Below are positions 1 to 11,000 of a stretch of DNA of 64,000 nt, piece after piece; within the stretch, counting starts at the first letter, position 1, and each line of letters begins with the position of its first letter. The translations under genes were made by a program, and so were the position numbers. The notes beneath the pieces were generated by a model. It saw nothing but the letters and a program-made list of their open reading frames with translations, was not told where the DNA came from and searched no databases. The DNA comes from Capsaspora owczarzaki ATCC 30864 (Eukaryota; Opisthokonta; Filasterea): contig NW_011887293.1 of assembly GCF_000151315.2 (NCBI RefSeq), forward strand, positions 790,693 through 854,692, read 5' to 3'.

Positions 1-1
1 G

Positions 2-65
2 CAACAAACACATGCTGCAACAAACACATGCTGCAACGAACAAGTGCTGTAACGAACACATGCCA
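2..65. repeat. 16-bp tandem repeat, four copies
   Basis: Four consecutive 16-base units based on CAACAAACACATGCTG. The first two are identical; the third and fourth carry a few substitutions. The array lies just past the splice donor of the last visible PES1 exon (minus strand), so it is probably intronic. Confidence 0.85.
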
Positions 66-79
66 CAACTGGAACTTAC

Positions 80-832
80 GCTGGCCCACGCTGCGGACGA
101 TCGACGATTTGATGAGTAATGCCAGAGTCAGACTCGTCATAAGGAGCACCACCGGCAATGCTGCTGTCCCAGGACACTTGGCCGCCAAAGCTGCGAATGA
201 TGAGTTCGACAACACCGCGAGGCACTTCGCGCGAAACGTAAAAGCGGCAGGGCTCGAAGAGACGCTTGGAAGCCTCGAGCAACTTTTGCTCCTTGACCTG
301 CTGGCCAATGAGTTGAGCATCTTCGCCAGCATCGGCGGCGGCAAAGGACTCGTCAATTTGCATGCGAGTGGCGTCGTTCTCGTTGGCGTCGACGTCGGCA
401 TCCTCGTGAATGTTGGACAATGCCTTGCCGAGCGAGGCAATGCGCTTGGCAGACTTTTTGCGTTGGGCCTCCTGTTCGGCGGCATCGGGCGCCGTCGCCT
501 TGGACGCTGCAGGTGTTGCCACCTCCATGGCGGACGACGTTGCGGCTGCCGACGCGTCAGCAGTCAGCGGCTCGAGAATGAGAGCGCTAATGCCAGACGC
601 TCCGGCATCCTTGGTCTCGTCGAGCCTTGGCGGGTAGCTCACGTTAATAGAGTGGTACAAGCGGAAGTTCACAAAGCCGAGCAACGTCATGTGGAACTCG
701 AGGAAGGTGAGCATGATGCGGAAATCGACGTCGGCAGGGATCTACAAGGGTGGGGGGAGGTAAGCGAAAGAACGGAACGAAAAGAATGAAGAGAACGAAG
801 AGAACGAAGAGAGAGATAAAGAGAGAGATAAA

Positions 833-866
<34 letters not shown>

Positions 867-2064
867 AAGCGCGGAATGCGAGATCACAGCCCTCGACCAG
901 ACCAAAAAAAACCCCACAAACTGCAAACTCGAAACTCACCTTTTGGCTGAACTGGTGGGGAACAAGCCAGGTCAGGGGAGCACCCATGACCTCGGCCTGA
1001 TAGTAAATGCCCTTGATGGACAAGAAGACCTTGCGCAGAGAGCGAGAGCGGACAATGTAGCTCTCAAATTCGTGCGCGAGGCGGTTGCAGCGGTCGACAA
1101 CCTCAGAGCGGATGCGGTTTGTGCGCGGCATGCGAGCAAACAGGAAGACCATGCACAGCGCATCGTCGAGATCGCGCAGAGCATCGACAAAGCTGGGGTA
1201 GCGCTCGCGGACAATGTGATCGAGCGTGTAGACGGGCTTGGCGGCCTTGACGCGGTCTGCAACATCAAACTCCTTGCGGCCGATGGCCTTGCGCAGCTTG
1301 CGCACAAAGACCTTGAACTCGCGGAACTTGTTCAGGATGGGCTCGTGAGCAAGGAAGGCAATGTCCTTTGCGAGGTAGTACGTCTTGTTGGCGGTGGATC
1401 CAGTGCCCGACGCCTTCTTCTTGTTGCGGGGCTCGCGCGGGTAGACGCCCTTCAGAATGCACAAGCGACTGGAGGCGGGGGGGGGGGAAGCACGGCCATC
1501 ATAGCACGCCAGTTCCAAGATGAGTAAGATGATGAAGATGAGTGGGTAGTTAGAGTGTGTGTGTGAGAGTGAGGGGGGGGGCTTGGATTGGTCTCCACAT
1601 GGAAGTCGCTCTCGCTCGCTCGCTCTCCACGAGGTCGCTTCTTCCCTCTCCAAAAACCTCTCTTTGCTCGGTCTTGTCCTGCTCTGCTCCCACGCAATGC
1701 GAGACTCGCAAGTGTGGAGTTGCACAACAACATGATTGCGTTGGTTTGGATTGAGCTGGACTGGTTTGAGGCGCTCAAAGAGGACCAGGGCAGAGAACGG
1801 CCCATGTGTGTGTGTGCCAATGCAACTGAGTACGGCCGAGTCGAGTCGAGGTCGATCGGGGCCGAGCGCCTTACCGGAAGTCTGCGAGCTTGAGCTGGAG
1901 CTTCTTGAGTGCTGCGTTGCGCGAGATAAAGTTGATCGCCGCGCCGGATTCGGCCTGAGGAGAGAAGAGGACGAGTCAAATGTACAAAGGTCAATGGAAA
2001 CTCCAGCCAAAAAAAAAAAAAAAAAAAAAAAAAATCAATGGATTACCTTCTTCTTTTCCTTCAT
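80..2064 (-). CDS. PES1: Pescadillo homologue (ribosome biogenesis), 3' end off the window
   Basis: Nucleolar component of the PeBoW complex, needed for 27S/32S pre-rRNA processing and 60S assembly. Four coding exons are visible on the minus strand: 2064-2047, 1954-1875, 1468-940 and 741-80, and all junctions keep frame. The protein starts [18 protein letters not shown] and carries the Pescadillo N-terminal domain ([48 protein letters not shown], then [19 protein letters not shown]). A low-complexity Ala/Lys segment follows, then the start of the BRCT domain ([36 protein letters not shown]). The first exon codes only six residues, which matches the lysine-rich start of the family. About 429 residues are visible; the rest of the BRCT domain and the acidic tail lie to the left. 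Identification is firm. Confidence 0.95.
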
Positions 2065-2526
2065 TTCGAGATTTGGGTGATGTAGAATGAGCTCTGAGAG
2101 TTTTTGGGTTGGGAGGGTGACACCATGTTGGCTCGATTTTTGTCTTTATGACGAATTCTTACTGCAGATTTAGGTGTGATGATCACAGTGTTGAGTTTGT
2201 TGACGTGCAACGCAGGATCGTGCAAAAATCAGGAGAAATGATCATCCAAACACCATTACAATGAGAGATCCCTCAAAGTTGGGACGGCTGTTGTGTGTGC
2301 AATCCACGTCGCGGGGTTAGCTTCCTGATTCAAGCCAAGCATGAATGTCGTTACCAGAGTCGTTGACAACCATTTGTTGATGGACCTTTTGAGGCGCACC
2401 ATTTGAATCAACACAAGAATGCTCCATATTGTTGTGCCTTTTGTTTATTGTGACATTGCAATGTCTGGCAGCCAGGTGACTTTTTTGGCTTGACAACCGA
2501 GTCGAGTCATCGCACCCGGTCTAGAT
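2065..2526. other. Intergenic stretch, nothing recognised
   Basis: This 462-base gap separates the PES1 start from the stop of the next gene on the same strand. It should hold the PES1 promoter and the downstream gene's 3' UTR. No convincing open frame, RNA gene or repeat was seen. Confidence 0.5.
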
Positions 2527-3410
2527 CTACTTGTCAACCGCAACCTGCTCACTGGCCGCAACCGGCGGGTTGGCCGCAGCCTGCTGGTTGGCCGCAGCCT
2601 GCTCGCTGGCAATGCGGTTGATAAACTCCGGGTGGTTGTGGGGGTACAAATAGAACTGGTACTTGTTGTTCCCGCGTTCGAGGCGGATGACCATGGGCAC
2701 ATTGTTCTGTTTGTTGTACACCCAAACTTTGAGCTGGACCTCCTTGATCGCCTTCTCGGAGATCTTCGGAGCCAGGCAAGGGATCAAACAGCAACAGCAA
2801 AGCAAGAGGTACATGGCAGCGGGTGTCCGAGACTCGTCTGCAAGCAAGGAGCGAAAGCGGCAGTGTCTGGTGAGCAAATTGGAAAAAAAAAACACAACAA
2901 AAACAAAAAAAAAAAAAAAAAAAAAAATCCAAGTGCCACACAACAACAACAGCAACAACATGAAACCCTCCACATACAGTCGAGGAACGTGTTAAAGTTG
3001 AGGCAGTAAGCGCAGATGCGGCGCCTCCACATGCCAATCACGTTGCCATCTTGCTGACTCTCTCTGCGCTCGTAGACGTGGACGGCGCAGAGGGGCACAT
3101 GGCAGGTCTCGCAGCGGGTCGTCGCAGCGGCCTGGCAGGTGCAGCAGGCGGCCATCTGCTGCGGCATCTGCATGTACATCACTTGCGGCTGCAGCGGCGG
3201 ATAGCCCATACCGGCAGGAGCGCCCATCGGCATCGGCATCGGCTGTTGATTCTGAACATAGGGGTTGCCAAAGTCGTCGGGTGGCGCACTGGGATAATAC
3301 AGCGAGGCCTGCATGTTGCTCGCACCGCCGAGAGGCGCTGCAGCATATGCGGGCTGGATGGGCTGGCCAGCAGCGTCGGGGCGAGCCTGGAGCGGGAGGA
3401 GGTCAGACAT
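2527..3410 (-). CDS. Cysteine-rich, probably membrane-anchored protein of unknown function
   Basis: Two exons, 3410-2978 and 2837-2527, join in frame to give about 247 residues. The start MSDLLPLQARPD is the first ATG of the open frame. Residues ~10-90 are Pro/Gln/Met/Tyr-rich, of the kind seen in cytosolic tails. A Cys/His cluster follows (CCTCQAAATTRCETCHVPLC, then ICAYC) that resembles a B-box-like zinc site. The splice junction leads into a short hydrophobic cysteine stretch (MYLLLCCCCLIPCL) that could be a membrane segment or a palmitoylation site. The tail is a compact domain (EVQLKVWVYNKQNNVPMVIR, then KYQFYLYPHNHPEFINRI) and an Ala/Gln-rich end. I do not recognise the family. Confidence 0.7.
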
Positions 3411-3823
3411 GAGGGAAGCTCTGAATGAAGAAAAACCGCAAACAAACAAACAAAAAAAAAAAAAAGAAGGATGATTGGTTTGACAGGTTCGTCATCTGAC
3501 ACTTGATTAGTTCTGATTCTGAATTTTTTTTTATTTCAGAATTTCAATCAGGATGAATGTGGTGATACTTGTAGATGAGGCGAAACGAGAGAAAGGAGCA
3601 TGAAGTCGAGATGTCATCTCAGGGAGCACACATGGGTTTTGGGGAAAAAAAAATCTCAGGGGACTCTTGTTTTTTCGTTGTTTCTCTCTCTTTCTCCCCC
3701 CCCCCTCCCCAAGACTTATGGTCGGCATTCCTGCCGTGAGCGAGATCAAGCACACGGGTTGGTTTATTATTAGTACATTGCACAATTTGGGTCGCACCGG
3801 AAGACTCGAGCAAAAATGCCAAC
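3411..3823. other. Intergenic stretch, nothing recognised
   Basis: 413 bases between the unknown cysteine-rich gene and the msrB stop. It contains homopolymer runs of A, T and C and no supported gene. Confidence 0.5.
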
Positions 3824-4517
3824 TTAAGGCGAGGGCCGGAATCCGAGCGAGACGCTGTTGATGCAGTAGCGCAGTCTTGTCGGAGCAGGCCCATCATCAA
3901 AAACGTGGCCAAGATGGGAACCGCAAGAGCTGCACTCTACCTCAATGCGACGCATCCCAAACGCGCCATCTTCGCTCAGATTGACGGCGTCCTTGCTGAG
4001 CACGTCAAAGAAGGACGGCCAGCCAGAGCCTGAATCGTATTTTGTGCTCGACGCAAAGAGCATCTGCCCGCAGCAAACACAGGAATAGACACCAGGCTTG
4101 GTGTTGTGATAGAGCGCGCCTGTAGAATCCAAAAATCACGCGCAATGTTGAGCTCAATGATGTCGATTTGTCAACAAAAAAAAAAAACAAGAACGTCGAA
4201 GATCTCCTGTTTTGATGCGGCAACGACTTGCCAGTGAAAGGTCGCTCTGTGCCCTTCTGTCGACAGATGCGAAATTGCTCGGGGGTCAGCTTGTCGAGCC
4301 AGTATGCATCATCTGTTTGATCAGCGAGGAACGAGCAATTCCATGTCGCACAATGAGCATCAGTTTTTCTCGAGGTGCCTCTGCTGCGTGTTTTCACTGC
4401 ACACTCTCTTTCCGACCGCGAGTTTGCTTGCCATGACTTGGAGGTGGTTGATGTGACGCAGCAGCGCCGCACAATGACTGAAACGACCGCCTGTGTTGAC
4501 CCGTCTCGCTCCGCCCT

Positions 4518-4567
<50 letters not shown>

Positions 4568-4672
4568 CCCTGTTCCTGCAGCCCCGATTGCTCCAGCGCG
4601 ACCCTCAGCAGAGTGGATTGCGAGCCGAGCACTGCGACAGAGTGAATACGCAACTCTTCCTGCTCTGTGCAT
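3824..4672 (-). CDS. msrB: Peptide methionine-(R)-S-oxide reductase (MsrB), probably mitochondrial
   Basis: Reduces the R form of methionine sulfoxide in proteins. Three exons (4672-4432, 4312-4232, 4119-3824) give 205 residues. The catalytic domain is complete: [67 protein letters not shown] and the active-site RYCINSVSL, with the catalytic cysteine at about residue 193. Two CxxC pairs (CVCC, CSSC) form the structural zinc site. The N-terminus is Arg/Ala/Ser-rich, starts [19 protein letters not shown] and carries a 16-alanine tract encoded by a CAG-type repeat. It reads like a mitochondrial presequence. Both introns appear to use GC donors (CATG|GCAAGC and ACTG|GCAAGT). The second is forced by the conserved RPFTGALYHN junction. 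The first is the best-scoring choice among weaker GT alternatives. Confidence 0.9.
4519..4566. repeat. (CAG)16 microsatellite inside the msrB presequence
   Basis: Sixteen perfect CAG units on the plus strand. On the coding (minus) strand and in the chosen frame they read as GCT, giving 16 alanines in the MsrB N-terminal extension. The other minus-strand frame would read poly-Leu and does not connect to the MsrB domain with a good splice. Confidence 0.95.
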
Positions 4673-4896
4673 GTCTCGAGAGCTCTAGTGCCCAAAATTC
4701 GCGGCTGAATTTATTGGAATCAAACAAAAATATTGACTGAGCAACATTATTATTCAACCACATGTCAATAGCTGACTTCCTTATCCACTCTTCTTCTCAG
4801 TTTTCCGTGTTTTGTGTTTCTTCTCTCCTTCACTTCCACCATCCCCTCCTCCACCCTTGATTCTCTCTCTCTCTCTCTCCAGTCCTCCAGTCCCCG
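4673..4896. promoter_or_regulatory. Short divergent promoter between msrB and the esterase gene
   Basis: Only 224 bases separate two start codons pointing away from each other, so both promoters and 5' UTRs must lie here. The plus-strand side is a pyrimidine tract with a (CT)n run just before the ATG at 4897. No specific factor site is claimed. Confidence 0.5.
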
Positions 4897-6504
4897 ATGG
4901 TGCACCCTGCTCTCGTTGCCGTGGGCGCGGTGGCTGCCTCGGCCGTGTCGTGGGTCGCCGTGTCGACGGCAGCAATCTACGCAACGTACGGCACGCCATT
5001 CGAGTTTGAGCCGTGGTGGCATCCGCGCCGGATCTACCTGCTGCAGCTCGCCGCGCTCGACCATCTGACCAGCGTTCGATGGCTGCGCGAGTACATTCGC
5101 TGGACGCGCTTCCTCAGACAAAAGCCGTGGCCCGACCACGTCTGGCTCGACGTCGAGTATGGCAGTCGCTACGGCAGCAAGGCCGACATTTACGCTCCAG
5201 CGGCCGCTGTGCCGTCACCCCATGCCACAGAGAAGGACAAGCACAAGGACAAGGACGAGGACAAGCACAAGGACAAGGACGATGCGCCTGATGATGCCTC
5301 AAGCGAGAACGACAGTCATCGCGATACCACGCAGACACATCCGACGACAACCAAGCACCCCGTCATTCTGTTTGTGCATGGCGGCGCCTGGGGCTATGGC
5401 ACTCCGAAAATCTACCCGCTGCTCGCACACGAGCTCACCATGCGAGGCTTTGTGGTCGTCATGCCAGACTATGTCAAGCACCCGCGAGGCACCATTCCAG
5501 ACATGCTCGACGATCTCAGCTCCTGCCTCGTCTGGATTGAAAAGAATATTTCGAGCCACGGCGGTGACATCTCGGCAGGGATTACACTGTTGGGGCACTC
5601 GTCGGGCGCCCATCTTTGTACCTTGCTGACCCTCCGTGACATGCTCGGTCTGTCAAACGACGGGAGTGTTCTCACGCCCGCCCTGCAGCCCCTCACCGTT
5701 GCGTTGCGCTCTGCCGCTGCTGCCGCGGAAGGCTGCTACAAATCTCGCTCGCAGCAGCAACAACCTGGGTCGTCCTCGTCGTCTGTCGTTCCCGCAGCAT
5801 CGGCTCCGAGCACCGCTGCTCCCGCGCTGTCGACGTGGTTGCGCGCTTGGAATGCGATTGCGCAAACTACGACACGGACGCCGCTCCACGTGAAATGGCC
5901 GATGCGTGACAAGTGGACAGACACACTCACCATCGATCGCCCAGCAACGCGGCTCGTCACCGCCGTGGTTGGGCTCTGCGGTGTCTACGACATCACAGAT
6001 CACTACTTGTTTGAGGCTGGCCGAGGCGTGGAGTGCGTGTCTCCAATGTGGCATGTGGCGGGCGCCTGCAAAGCGTCCATGCCGTTTGTGTCGCCCACCG
6101 CCTTGCTCAAAATCAACGCTGACGCCCGTCGACGAGCCGCTGCCTCGTCGTCCTCCCGCCCACGCAACGAGCCGCGGTTTCTTCTCATCCATGGCTCTCG
6201 CGACGCTACCGTCCCAGTTTCGTCCAGTGAAAAGTTTCACGCCGAACTCCAGCAGGCGCGGTTGTCGAGCGAGTTGCACATCTTTAACAATGTCGGCCAT
6301 GCAGACTTGGTGATGAACCTCATGGCTCCCCAAGTTGCCCGGCCGTTGGAGCATTCTTCCTCGAGCGTCTCAAGCGCCTCGACGCCCACCGCACTACGCC
6401 GATTCCGGCACGACCGGCAAATCCAGCACAAAGACGGCGAGCGACTCTTTGGCCTCATTGAAGATTTTGCGCACGCCAACATGCGGGCAGCGCTGCATGA
6501 CTAA
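4897..6504 (+). CDS. Membrane-anchored alpha/beta-hydrolase, isoprenylcysteine methylesterase-like
   Basis: Intronless 535-residue frame. An N-terminal hydrophobic segment (residues ~4-28) should anchor the protein in a membrane. The fold is an HSL/carboxylesterase-type hydrolase: oxyanion-hole motif HGGAWGYG near residue 161, nucleophile elbow GHSSGAH with Ser at about 235, acid in GSRDATVPVS near 436, and His in NVGHADLVMN near 468. The N-terminal WHPRR...WLDVEYG arrangement and the HGGAW/GHSSGAH pairing resemble plant ICME and kynurenine-formamidase-like esterases. Two low-complexity insertions are present: a Lys/Asp repeat at ~113-130, and a Ser/Ala/Gln loop at ~285-320 between the nucleophile and the acid. 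The substrate is not evident from sequence, so the ICME label is a family guess. Confidence 0.85.
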   Translation: MVHPALVAVGAVAASAVSWVAVSTAAIYATYGTPFEFEPWWHPRRIYLLQLAALDHLTSVRWLREYIRWTRFLRQKPWPDHVWLDVEYGSRYGSKADIYAPAAAVPSPHATEKDKHKDKDEDKHKDKDDAPDDASSENDSHRDTTQTHPTTTKHPVILFVHGGAWGYGTPKIYPLLAHELTMRGFVVVMPDYVKHPRGTIPDMLDDLSSCLVWIEKNISSHGGDISAGITLLGHSSGAHLCTLLTLRDMLGLSNDGSVLTPALQPLTVALRSAAAAAEGCYKSRSQQQQPGSSSSSVVPAASAPSTAAPALSTWLRAWNAIAQTTTRTPLHVKWPMRDKWTDTLTIDRPATRLVTAVVGLCGVYDITDHYLFEAGRGVECVSPMWHVAGACKASMPFVSPTALLKINADARRRAAASSSSRPRNEPRFLLIHGSRDATVPVSSSEKFHAELQQARLSSELHIFNNVGHADLVMNLMAPQVARPLEHSSSSVSSASTPTALRRFRHDRQIQHKDGERLFGLIEDFAHANMRAALHD

Positions 6505-6644
6505 TGGTGAGGGCAAGTGTGAAGTTTGCTTTGATGCGTGTTTTGTTTTTGGAATGATGTGAACGGCTATTTTGATTGCAAAGCGTCCATCCAAGAAAAA
6601 AATCATCATACCCGCTCCCACCCCTCTTCAGCTTTCGCATTTCT

Positions 6645-7936
6645 TTAGAGGGCAGTACCGCGCTCCAAATCGTCCTTGATGCTTTGCGTGTGTTTGCCGA
6701 AAGCACGCTCGATGGCTTGGTTGTAGCGCTTGTTGGGCTCGTTGATGTAATCGATATCGGCTTCTGCGTCGTGTGTTCGTCGGCGGCTGCTGCCCTTGCG
6801 GCGCTCGATGCTGTCAGAGGGTGGGGGAGGCACACAGTAGGTTGCATCAAGATGAGCGTCATTGTTGCAACGGCACAAAAGAAAAAACGAAAAGCCAACG
6901 CCTGGTATTACAACTCACGTCTTTTGCAAGTCGGCTACCATTCGATCGACGCCTTGTCGAGACACGGCATCGTGTTGGCCAGCAACAATCAAGCCGCTGG
7001 TCTCTGCCGACGAATCTTCCCACAGCTTCTTGTTGGCGTTGTATTCCTCCATCGACGGCTTGAACTGTCGCATGTTGCGCGTGTACTGACGCTCTGTCGC
7101 CGCGACAAAGTCCGACCACTTGCCCGAGTCTGGATCAGCGGGCTTTCGCTTGTTCGCCCAGCGATCGGACTCCTCTACTGAAACCTCGAGCATTTGCAGT
7201 CGGTCAAAGTCAAGTCCCTGCGCCTCTGCAGCCTGTCAAGTCCAATCGGTTGAATGATACTGGGTTTTGCAACCCCATGCCATACCATACCATACCATAC
7301 AACACCATACCATACAACACCATACAACACCATTGCACGAGTCGTTACCTTCTTGCGCTCAGCCAGCGCCATTTCTTCCTCGACGCGTCGCTTCTTGGAT
7401 TCCCAGTTTGCAGGCATCTTGCTGCGCTTGTCTTCCTCGACGACTTCCGAGTGGTTTTGCTTGCGAGCAAAGTTCTAACGCGGAACGGGGAGGAGGGGGA
7501 AATGATAGGCAGGAAGTGAGTTTTACAACCCCCTGGTCCGTTCTCAGAGCGACAAGTGGCACACACCCCGCCCCCAAATAGATAGACAGGCACAGAGAGC
7601 GATAGAGTGAGCGAGAGAGTGAGGGGACTGTGTGTGTGGGGGGGGGCGAGCGGAAGCGCGTACTCGTCGCATGTGCAGCTCTTCCAGCTTGAGTTTGCGT
7701 TCAGCTCGCTTCTTGGCTTCAGCGTCCTCTCCCACGGATCCAGCATGTGATGATGATGTTGTTGTTACTGCTGCTGCTGTTGTTGTTGGTGGTGGTGATG
7801 ACGAGGAGGTCGCCTCGGTCCCGGCCTCAGCGTCCAACCGCGGCTTCTTGCTGTGATCGTCGTCGTCGTTGTTGTCGTTGTCTGAGCGTTGCGGATCGGT
7901 CGCTTCACTCGCAGCCGCGTTCCGTTTCAATGGCAT
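6645..7936 (-). CDS. SYF2: Pre-mRNA splicing factor SYF2
   Basis: Component of the NineTeen-complex-associated spliceosome (NTC). Four exons (7936-7664, 7474-7349, 7232-6919, 6810-6645) give 292 residues and every junction keeps frame. Residues 1-75 are an acidic and Ser/Thr-rich nuclear-type leader. The family core follows: NHSEVVEEDKRSKMPANWES, SDFVAATERQYTRNMRQFKP, GVDRMVADLQKTIERRKG, ADIDYINEPNKRYNQAIERA and the terminal IKDDLERGTAL, which parallels the human C-terminus. The second intron carries a pentanucleotide repeat. Confidence 0.95.
7275..7333. repeat. CCATA/CAACA pentanucleotide repeat in SYF2 intron 2
   Basis: About twelve pentamers of CCATA, with CCATACAACA decamers alternating towards the right end. 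The array lies entirely within the intron between SYF2 exons 2 and 3. Confidence 0.9.
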
Positions 7937-8059
7937 TGTGCGATTTAAAAAACAAAAAAACAAGGAATAAAAATTCAATAACAAACAAAAAAGACTGCGA
8001 CAAAGGATTGAAATGAAAAACTTGCTTTTGAATTGACGACAAACACACACAATATCGCA

Positions 8060-11000
8060 TCAATCACTGTCGGGATCTTCGTCGACAATCATAAACTCAG
8101 AATCGTCATCATCGTCATCGACAGCGGACTTGGCAGGGACTGAGCTCGTAGAAGAAGCATGCTTGTTAACAATGGGAGCAGCGGGCGGAACGACCGGAGC
8201 AACCGTCGGTGGAATGGAGGGCTGACATGCAGCGAACAGCACCTCGGGACGGCTAGGCTCGTCAAGAGACTCGGCTGCGATGCGCTTACTAGGTGCCGAC
8301 GCGGTCGCTTCGGCTACAGACTCTCGATCCTCCTCCCGACCACGCTGGCAAACGGCAAACAGACAAATGGAACGTCAGCAAACCATGTTGGCTCCAAGAG
8401 CTTACAATTCAACGTATCATCTCGGATCTACATGACAAGAGTATATTACCTTGGTTCGCGTGGGAGTGGCGGTCGCATCGGCGCTGACAGTAACCGACTC
8501 GGATTTCGATACAGCAGCGGGAACAAGCGCTGGCGTGCTCGCTGTTGATTTGACTGGCGCTGCATCTACCGGCGCTGCTGGAGCGGATACTGAACTTGCG
8601 GGAGCGACGGGCTCAGGTGCTGGTGCTGGTGCAGGCTGAGCCTGCACAGTGGCGGGGCGGGGAGCGGGAAGGGTCGTCGGTACTCCGAATCCAAAAGTGG
8701 ACATTGGGGGCTTGTCGACGCGCACAGGCGCGAGAATGGATGTCAAAGTGCTGTCGTTCGTGCTTGCGACGGACGGTGTGTATGGAGCAATAATAGCGTT
8801 CGCAACGGCCACGCCATTCCGCAGAGTCGGGAATTTGGGTCGGATGATGTTGTCGCAAACGGCCACCGCCTCGCGACAGAAAGTGGACACCTACAAGATG
8901 GCACAAAGCAAAGGGGGTGGGGGTGGGAAGTTAGCCTGCAACGCAAAGGGGGTGGAGGGCGCTTGGTCGTGGAGGTCACCAACAAGAAAAACAAAAGTAC
9001 CGCAACTCACTTTGAGTGCTGGATCTCGCGTTCCAGTCGTCAACAAGCGAAGGACTTGCATCAATACGGGTGAGTGGACCGGCGACGCTGAAGCCACAAC
9101 GCATGCCAGGAGCAATCGATACAGCGCTCGGCGGCAAGTCGGCTCAACCATTGGAGAACAAGCCGGACGCTGCATTGACAACAGAGAGATAGCCTCGGCG
9201 CCCAACTGGGTCTCCAGCACCAGCCTTGACGCGGTGGCGTCAATGCGAGCGCGAACAGCGTCGGGAAGCCGACTGCCAGCGGTGTAAAGGAGTCGTGTCA
9301 GAGCTGCAAAAAAAAAATCCGAGAACAAGCACGTTAATTGATTGCATCGCAGTGTTGCACGTGAGTGTGTGCAACGCCAGAATGGATTGTGATCGAGAGA
9401 TCGAGTACTCACCCTTGAGAGACAGCTTGCAGATATCAGTGTTGGCAAATTGGAGTGGGCGCGAGACGGCTAGAGCGCCCGAGGCAGCGCCGAGAGACTC
9501 TTCGATATTCTTTTGCTGTTGCTGTTGTTTTTGCTTCTTGCCCGACAGGTGCGACTGGGGCACGGTAGCAGGCGAGACTGCTTGGAACAGCGCTCCTCCA
9601 CACAAAATTTCACACAGCAGCTCACCAACGGAGCCAAGTTGGGTCGCGTCGAGCATTCCACCGAGGGTGGAGAGGAGCGTTTCGAGCGTCGTCAGAGCGG
9701 CAACAAGAGTCTCGGCCTTTCGTTGGCGGTGAACTGGCTGCAGCCTTCGGTGTTGTTCCAAGACGTGCACCAGCGTCTGCAGCATGTCGTCTGCGTCTCC
9801 AAGAATGCCCGCGCCGCACCTGATGACAGCGGAAAAGTGTGAGCCAACGCAAAGCACAGACAAAAGAAACGAGATGAAGAGAGAACAGCTCACCGTGTAA
9901 TTGCCACGTTCAACAGATCGAGGGTGCAGTGCTGCAAGAACGGCAACCAGGCAATCCATGCCAACTTGTTCGGGCGTTTAGACGCCTCTTGGAGCTTATT
10001 CAAAACAAGACAAAATCGGAAAATGAGAACAAAGCACAAACACACATACACAGACCCAAAGCAAACCTACCAGTTGCTGCTCGGAGAGATACAAAACGTG
10101 GCGGAGCGAGAGAATGCGATGAGTCGGCATGCTAACAACAAAGGAGACGGGTTGTTGCAGCATTGCTGCGAGAACAATAAAGGTGGCCTGAATTCGACGT
10201 GCAATCAAGGCACTCAGCGTTGGAGAATTGACATTGGCGTCACGCGCCAATGCAGCCTGGGACAGAGACGAGATGGAGGTGTTGGTACCAGCCGCCGGCT
10301 GTGCGAGCTGCTGCTGCTGATCAAGATATGGGAAGAGTGGCAACAAAACGCCAGCAGCGACATTGTTGGCAACGACCGGTTCCGTGGTGGATTCGTCCAT
10401 TGGTAATGCGCCAGATTGGCCATTTTTGGCGCTCTTGTTCCCTTTGCTGCCGCCATTTGTCTTGGTAGCTTTTGCACTCGAGCTCGCGCTGGACGAGGGA
10501 GTTCCGGCAACGGCTGGTGCAAGGTAAGCCGTCTCGTCGATCCGAACGACATCGAGCAGCTTTGTTGCAGTGAGCAGCGCGCGATTGGCAAGCACAAGCC
10601 AAGCATCGGAAGGATTTGCTTGCGTGTAGGTGGATGAACTTCCGCCGCACGTTGGGCACAAAGCAAGGCAAGAAGCAGCAGCGCGTACCACGTCAATGTG
10701 CACAGAGTCGAGCGCTTCGCTGCACACTGCTTCGACCTTGTCCACGTGAGGACGCATTGCGGACGAAAGCGAACGAATCATTGCCGACAAGGCACCGAAA
10801 GCTGCGACCTGCGTCGTCAGCCCGGCGGACGAGGCGAGAGCCGTTGTTTGTTGTACCAAGCGTGCAAGATGGGTCGAAAGAATGTCCCTGTGTTTGGCAT
10901 TGGAGCGGGCGTGCACAAGGACGCAACAAAACAAAACGTTTCACGTTGTTGTTCAAAGTTGTCAGAAAGCGATTGGAGATTTGGCATTGAAATTTGCCAA

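Noticed and set aside
742-2010. Single 422-codon frame through PES1 introns
   Set aside because: It reads through introns with donor and acceptor signals; only 940-1468 of it is PES1 coding sequence.
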